Below, piece after piece: positions 60,201 through 64,000 of a DNA stretch of 64,000 nt. Below the pieces are notes generated by a model. It made no database searches. It saw only the letters and a list, made by a program, of their open reading frames with translations, and was not told the origin of the DNA. The position numbers were made by a program, and so were the translations under genes. This DNA comes from Cristatella mucedo (Eukaryota; Bryozoa; Phylactolaemata; Cristatellidae), in NCBI GenBank assembly GCA_009760855.2, contig WPIO01000084.1, positions 122,501 through 186,500 of the forward strand, written 5' to 3'. Numbering within the stretch: position 1 is the first letter of the stretch; each line of letters begins with the position of its first letter.

Positions 60201-62877
60201 GTATGTGTTTCTGTTTTTAAAGGCTCCCTGTGTCGGTTTATGCTAAGATTTCATTATGAGCTTAGTGGGTAGCAGCTTGTTGCTTATGTACATGTTTTGA
60301 TTGAACTACCATGTAAATCTAGGCTTCGAGAGGGTTTTCTTGTGTCCTGAAGGGAAAGCTATTAGAATGATCCCATTTTTTAATTTGGCGATCATTTAGA
60401 TTAGAATGATTCTATTTTTGAATTTGGTAATCAAGTATATGGTAATTTTGAGTGTCGAATGTAGTACTATGCTATGGCAAAGTACCATGCAATGGCTAAA
60501 TATACATCAAGGTATGGGTGTAGAAAATTAATGTACGTGTTTGGTCGTCGGCATAGCTTGAATGAATATCGCTCAGCGCTTAATTGACTTTTTGGCTGAG
60601 CTCAATGATAGAATAAATGGCGACCATCGGATTTGGCTGTGTCAGTGACCAGTTGCTTTCACTTTATCATCTAGGGTACGACCCTACTGACCGAGGCAGG
60701 GCGGCTTTCCTGACGACTTCACATTGATCCTAGTAACTGATCTAAATCACGTTTTCCCTTTGCAATGAAATGGGAACTTTAGGGTTTTTCGGTAATGACA
60801 AACTTCCATTCCTAACCTAAAACCTTTTGTTTGCAATTGTCAGACGGTAGTATGATAACCTTAGTAGTCCCGGCTACCAATCTGCATAGTTCAAAGCCAG
60901 CTCCTCAGTAGTACTTGTGCTACGTTTTGGCCATTGCACTATTACTATCTGGATGGTGGTCCTAGAAGCTTTATTGTGTTTCTGGAAGCTCCCTGACTGT
61001 GTAGCTCACACTGAGGGCCTAAGAACCTTGGCATTTAACATAATGCAATCAAGTTTGAGTTATCAATACATACATTTAAAGCTTGAAAAAGTATTCATAT
61101 TCCGACAGGCAATACAGCAAGGCCTGCTTTTCTTGTTAACACTCACAGTCTGATGCCTAGACGATATGGGAATACCCAGTTTGCCCCGACGTTATTGCTG
61201 TCTTCGCAAACGTTCTAGTAGAATCCTGCAGCCACACTACCAGTAAAAATATGTGCAATTTTTATTCGTAGTATTTACTAGACACACGGATCATATTGCA
61301 ATGTTTATTTAGGGCGTATAGCAGCTGCAGCCATGCACCATCTTTTTCTCACCACGGCCTTTCCAGGCTTCGATCTGCACGTGTTTAGTGCATGCATTGC
61401 TCCAAGCTTTAGCTAAATGTTGAGTTTGCTTGTCACTAAAAACAGCTTAGAAGTATATTGCTTGCAGCCATTCCATTGCTAATTTCCATGTATCAATGTG
61501 GCTGGCTGATAAAGGGCGTCAGCATAAACTCAGTCTAAAAAACCGTGGCTGAAATGGCTGTGATTGAAGCATCCGACATAAAAGACCATAACCAAAAAGT
61601 CTGCGATTGAAGATCCGACATCGTCTTGCTTCCTAACCCTCCTCCCCTTTGTTCCACAATCTGCAATCTGTGGGCAGCTGCTCGATAGTGACGTGTGGCT
61701 TGTTCTGTCGTGCTGTATGTACCTACAGCACCGTGAAAAGCTCAGATAGTTATCTTGCCTTTAAAAATAACTAAACTAACCGCCTCATTTATATAGCAGC
61801 ATAAGAGCCTTGGCGCTTTTCACCCAGCTTGTAGCTGGTGACACTTATTTACCTTTTATGTGATCGGAATCCATGCCCTAGGTCGTGCTAGCCTCTTACC
61901 TCTGGACTAAGACCCAGTGCTCAGCTGCTTGCCTTATTCCTGATCGCACGTGTCCTTCATGCAGGTGCTGCACTGCAGCAAAATTTAACCCATTTGCTAT
62001 TTATGTGTGCTCGACATTTACCGTATGTTTGAATAACCTCCTGTCTGCCACGGATCCAAGACCTCGTGCTGTGCATGTATGTGCAACCTCAAGCCTTCAG
62101 GGCAGGTGTGAAGTTAAGCACTTTGCATGTCACAATAAGAATAATGCATGTGCACAGCTTCGTAAGAGAATTATATTTCTTTCTACGTACTTAGTAAGTA
62201 TGCAGTAGCACCATGCTCTTTACCTGCATAAGTAAAACGTGTTCCAACTTGTGCATGCACCTATAGTTCTCTGCCCTCTCTCCACTCGGCAACTTGCATG
62301 ACGAGCTACTTAGCCGTGGTTAGGCAATACAATGATTTGCAGCTGCCAGGTCTCTTGAGGGGACTTGCACAATCTTATTGTCACTGGTTTGCAGGTCTGT
62401 GCAAGCTATCGTTATTCTGAATATTGCTATCGTTTTGGTTTTGCTGTTCAGCCTGGCACAGATCTCTTGCTAGCAGCTAGAATTCACGATTGCCCTTTGT
62501 TCGTATGCATACTCGTCCTAATCTGAGCTGGTTTGCAAGGGTTCACTCTGATGTCTCACACTTCAGGACTTTCTGCAATGTATGCAATTTATCAATGAAA
62601 TTTATGATACTATGTGCTGCGTGATATTAGTGCTGTCAAATCACTGACGCTATTACTGTGTGCTGAATTTGAAACCTGGGCTTTCGGAACCTGAGCCGTT
62701 TACAATGACTGCATGAACAGAGGTCCTCTTGGTGTGAATTGAGTGGTACTACATTTTTGCTTCGTTTTGCTTCGGCACTGTGCCATTTACACGAGACTAC
62801 TGCGTTCTTTGTTATTCATTTGTTTTGTTTTATTAACGAATGTGCATGTAACAAGGTCAGTTTATTCTTATTTTAGT
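60201..62877 (+). other. ZRANB3 intron after the last visible exon
   Basis: I looked for the next expected segment (REDLVNQFQ..ILSIQAAGQGLTF) and did not find it. It contains SINE-B copy 3 (61783). The remaining sequence, including frames at 60917-61153 and 61885-62208, has no motif. Confidence 0.7.
61783..61912 (-). mobile_element. SINE-B copy 3
   Basis: CTCATTTATATAGCAGCATA, AGAGCCTTGGCGCTTTTCAC, AGCTTGTAGCTGGTGAC, and GGAATCCATGCCCTAGGTCG (box B region), in the same order as copy 1 at 27671. Confidence 0.72.
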
Positions 62878-64000
62878 GGTAATAATAATGCACTTGATAA
62901 AGTACCCTCAGAGAACTCAATCTCTCTCTCTCTCTGGGTGCTTTACATTTGCTGCAAAGGGAAATGCAATTGAATGGTGAGTAATATCGTGCTTGATAAA
63001 CAAACAAATGAATAACATGGTTAGGGGTGACATGCACAGGGTCAGCATGCAAATGTGGTTAGTGGCAGCATGCACAATGTCAGCATGCATAAGCACATGA
63101 ACCACGAATTACAGGGACCCACTAAATGCTGTCCTAAATAGGTGTGTTTTAAGTTCGTTTTAAATGTGGTCAGGTCAGGGGATGTTCTGACGCAGGTTGG
63201 GAGGGAGTTCCACGCTTTGGGAGCATACGAACTAAATGCACGGTCTCCAAAGGATTTGAGGTTTGTACGAGGTATTTGTAGACTTTTGGATTCCGAAAAG
63301 CGGGTGGTACGATGCTTGGCCTGATGGGGGTGTATATCTGAGAGATAGGCTGGAGCCAAGGACTGAAGTGACCTAAAAGTGAGTGACAAAACCTTGAAGT
63401 CAATCCGTTGCTTGACTGGAAGCCAGTGCAGGTCGGCGAGAAGTGGAGTAATGTGGCTACTGCGAAGCTCACAACACACAAGCCTAGCTGCAGAGTTTTG
63501 CACCAGCTGCAATCGCCTGATCGCACAAGCTGGTGGGCCAGTAAGCAGTGAGTTGCAGAAGTCGAGACGGGATGTCACGAATGCGTGGAATAACTTGGAC
63601 GTGGTATCCTCGTCTAAACAAGCCCGAATTTTAGCAATGTTGTGAAGCTGAAAATAGGCAGATTTGACTGGAGCTAATACGGTCGTCTAACGAGAGGTCA
63701 CTTTGGAATATGACACCTAGATTTCGAGCTGATTCAAAGGGAGATATGCTGGCAGAGCCACTGTTGAGCGTCAGCCTTTCCTATTTCTGAATTACACTGT
63801 GTTTGCCAATAACTAGTAAGTTAGTTTTATCATAGTTTAGTTTTATAAAAATTTGCTGCCATCCATGTGTGGATGTCATCAAAACATGCAGCAAGTGAGT
63901 TGAGAGAATTTGAGGTGCTCGAAGGCTGGGAGGGATCAAAGCAAAGGTACAACTGAGTGTCATCCGCATAGAAGTGAAAGCCTAGATTGTGCTTGGCAAT
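62878..64000 (-). mobile_element. L2-like LINE copy running off the right edge
   Basis: The 3' end has AATAATAATGCACTTGATAA and AAAGTACCCTCAGAGAACTC, with a CTCTCTCTCTCT expansion in the hairpin loop at about 62922-62935. On the minus strand 63578-63042 encodes the RT C-terminus ([60 protein letters not shown]). Past a frameshift, HTW.QQIFIKLNYDKTNLLV leads towards the YADD block at the edge. It is probably a recent copy, close in sequence to 11730 and 54425. Confidence 0.92.

Noticed and set aside
61081-61153. AIQQGLLF as the ZRANB3 motif V (IQAAGQGLTF)
   Set aside because: The surrounding residues do not match and no acceptor precedes it in phase.

Overview
The window is AT-rich, intron-rich eukaryotic DNA from an animal, most likely an invertebrate. 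The evidence is spliced genes with GT-AG introns, two genes of animal-type families (AGXT2 and ZRANB3), a CpG-dense promoter in CpG-poor surroundings, and many copies of an L2-like non-LTR retrotransposon with matching tRNA-derived SINEs. The sequence alone does not identify the species. Single-gene protein-scale open frames are absent because the genes are split. The calls below come from piecing exons together at splice sites, checking phase, and matching conserved family motifs.

Layout. Positions 1-18,900 are gene-poor: long (TC)n, (TA)n and (TATG)n arrays, three foldback or terminal-inverted-repeat elements, and several L2-like fragments. They also hold one small two-exon gene on the minus strand (7482 to 6475) that encodes a signal peptide followed by a pacifastin-type cysteine-rich domain. 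Positions 18,965-35,438 hold a complete eight-exon minus-strand gene for mitochondrial alanine-glyoxylate aminotransferase 2 (AGXT2, 494 residues predicted). All exon phases agree and the PLP-binding residues are present.

A CpG-dense interval (35,439-35,848) separates the AGXT2 start from a divergent plus-strand gene, the SNF2-family annealing helicase ZRANB3. Its exons run from 35,849 to beyond the right edge. Seven exons were found, including a 19-nt microexon at the nucleotide-binding motif. One expected exon, between helicase motifs III and the RRLK block, was not found in the 13.4 kb between 40,344 and 53,757. The C-terminal exons lie outside the window.

Mobile DNA. The dominant family is an L2-like LINE. 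It includes a near-full-length decayed copy at 54,425-57,950 with N-terminal, endonuclease and reverse-transcriptase parts, and many 5'-truncated copies. All end in a conserved AAGCGCC/GGCGCTT hairpin followed by (ATT)n. A tRNA-derived SINE (SINE-A, five copies) carries the same hairpin at its 3' end. A second tRNA-derived SINE (SINE-B, three copies), a second LINE-like repeat (family B, four copies) and a Tc1/mariner transposase remnant are also present. Most of these sit in AGXT2 and ZRANB3 introns. Two L2 copies lie tail to tail in the large ZRANB3 intron and form a long inverted repeat.

How the genes relate. AGXT2 (mitochondrial metabolism of glyoxylate, beta-aminoisobutyrate and dimethylarginines) and ZRANB3 (replication-fork remodelling) have no known shared pathway. 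Their head-to-head arrangement suggests a shared promoter rather than a functional operon. No CRISPR array, bacterial operon or rRNA was seen, and no free-standing tRNA gene was recognised.
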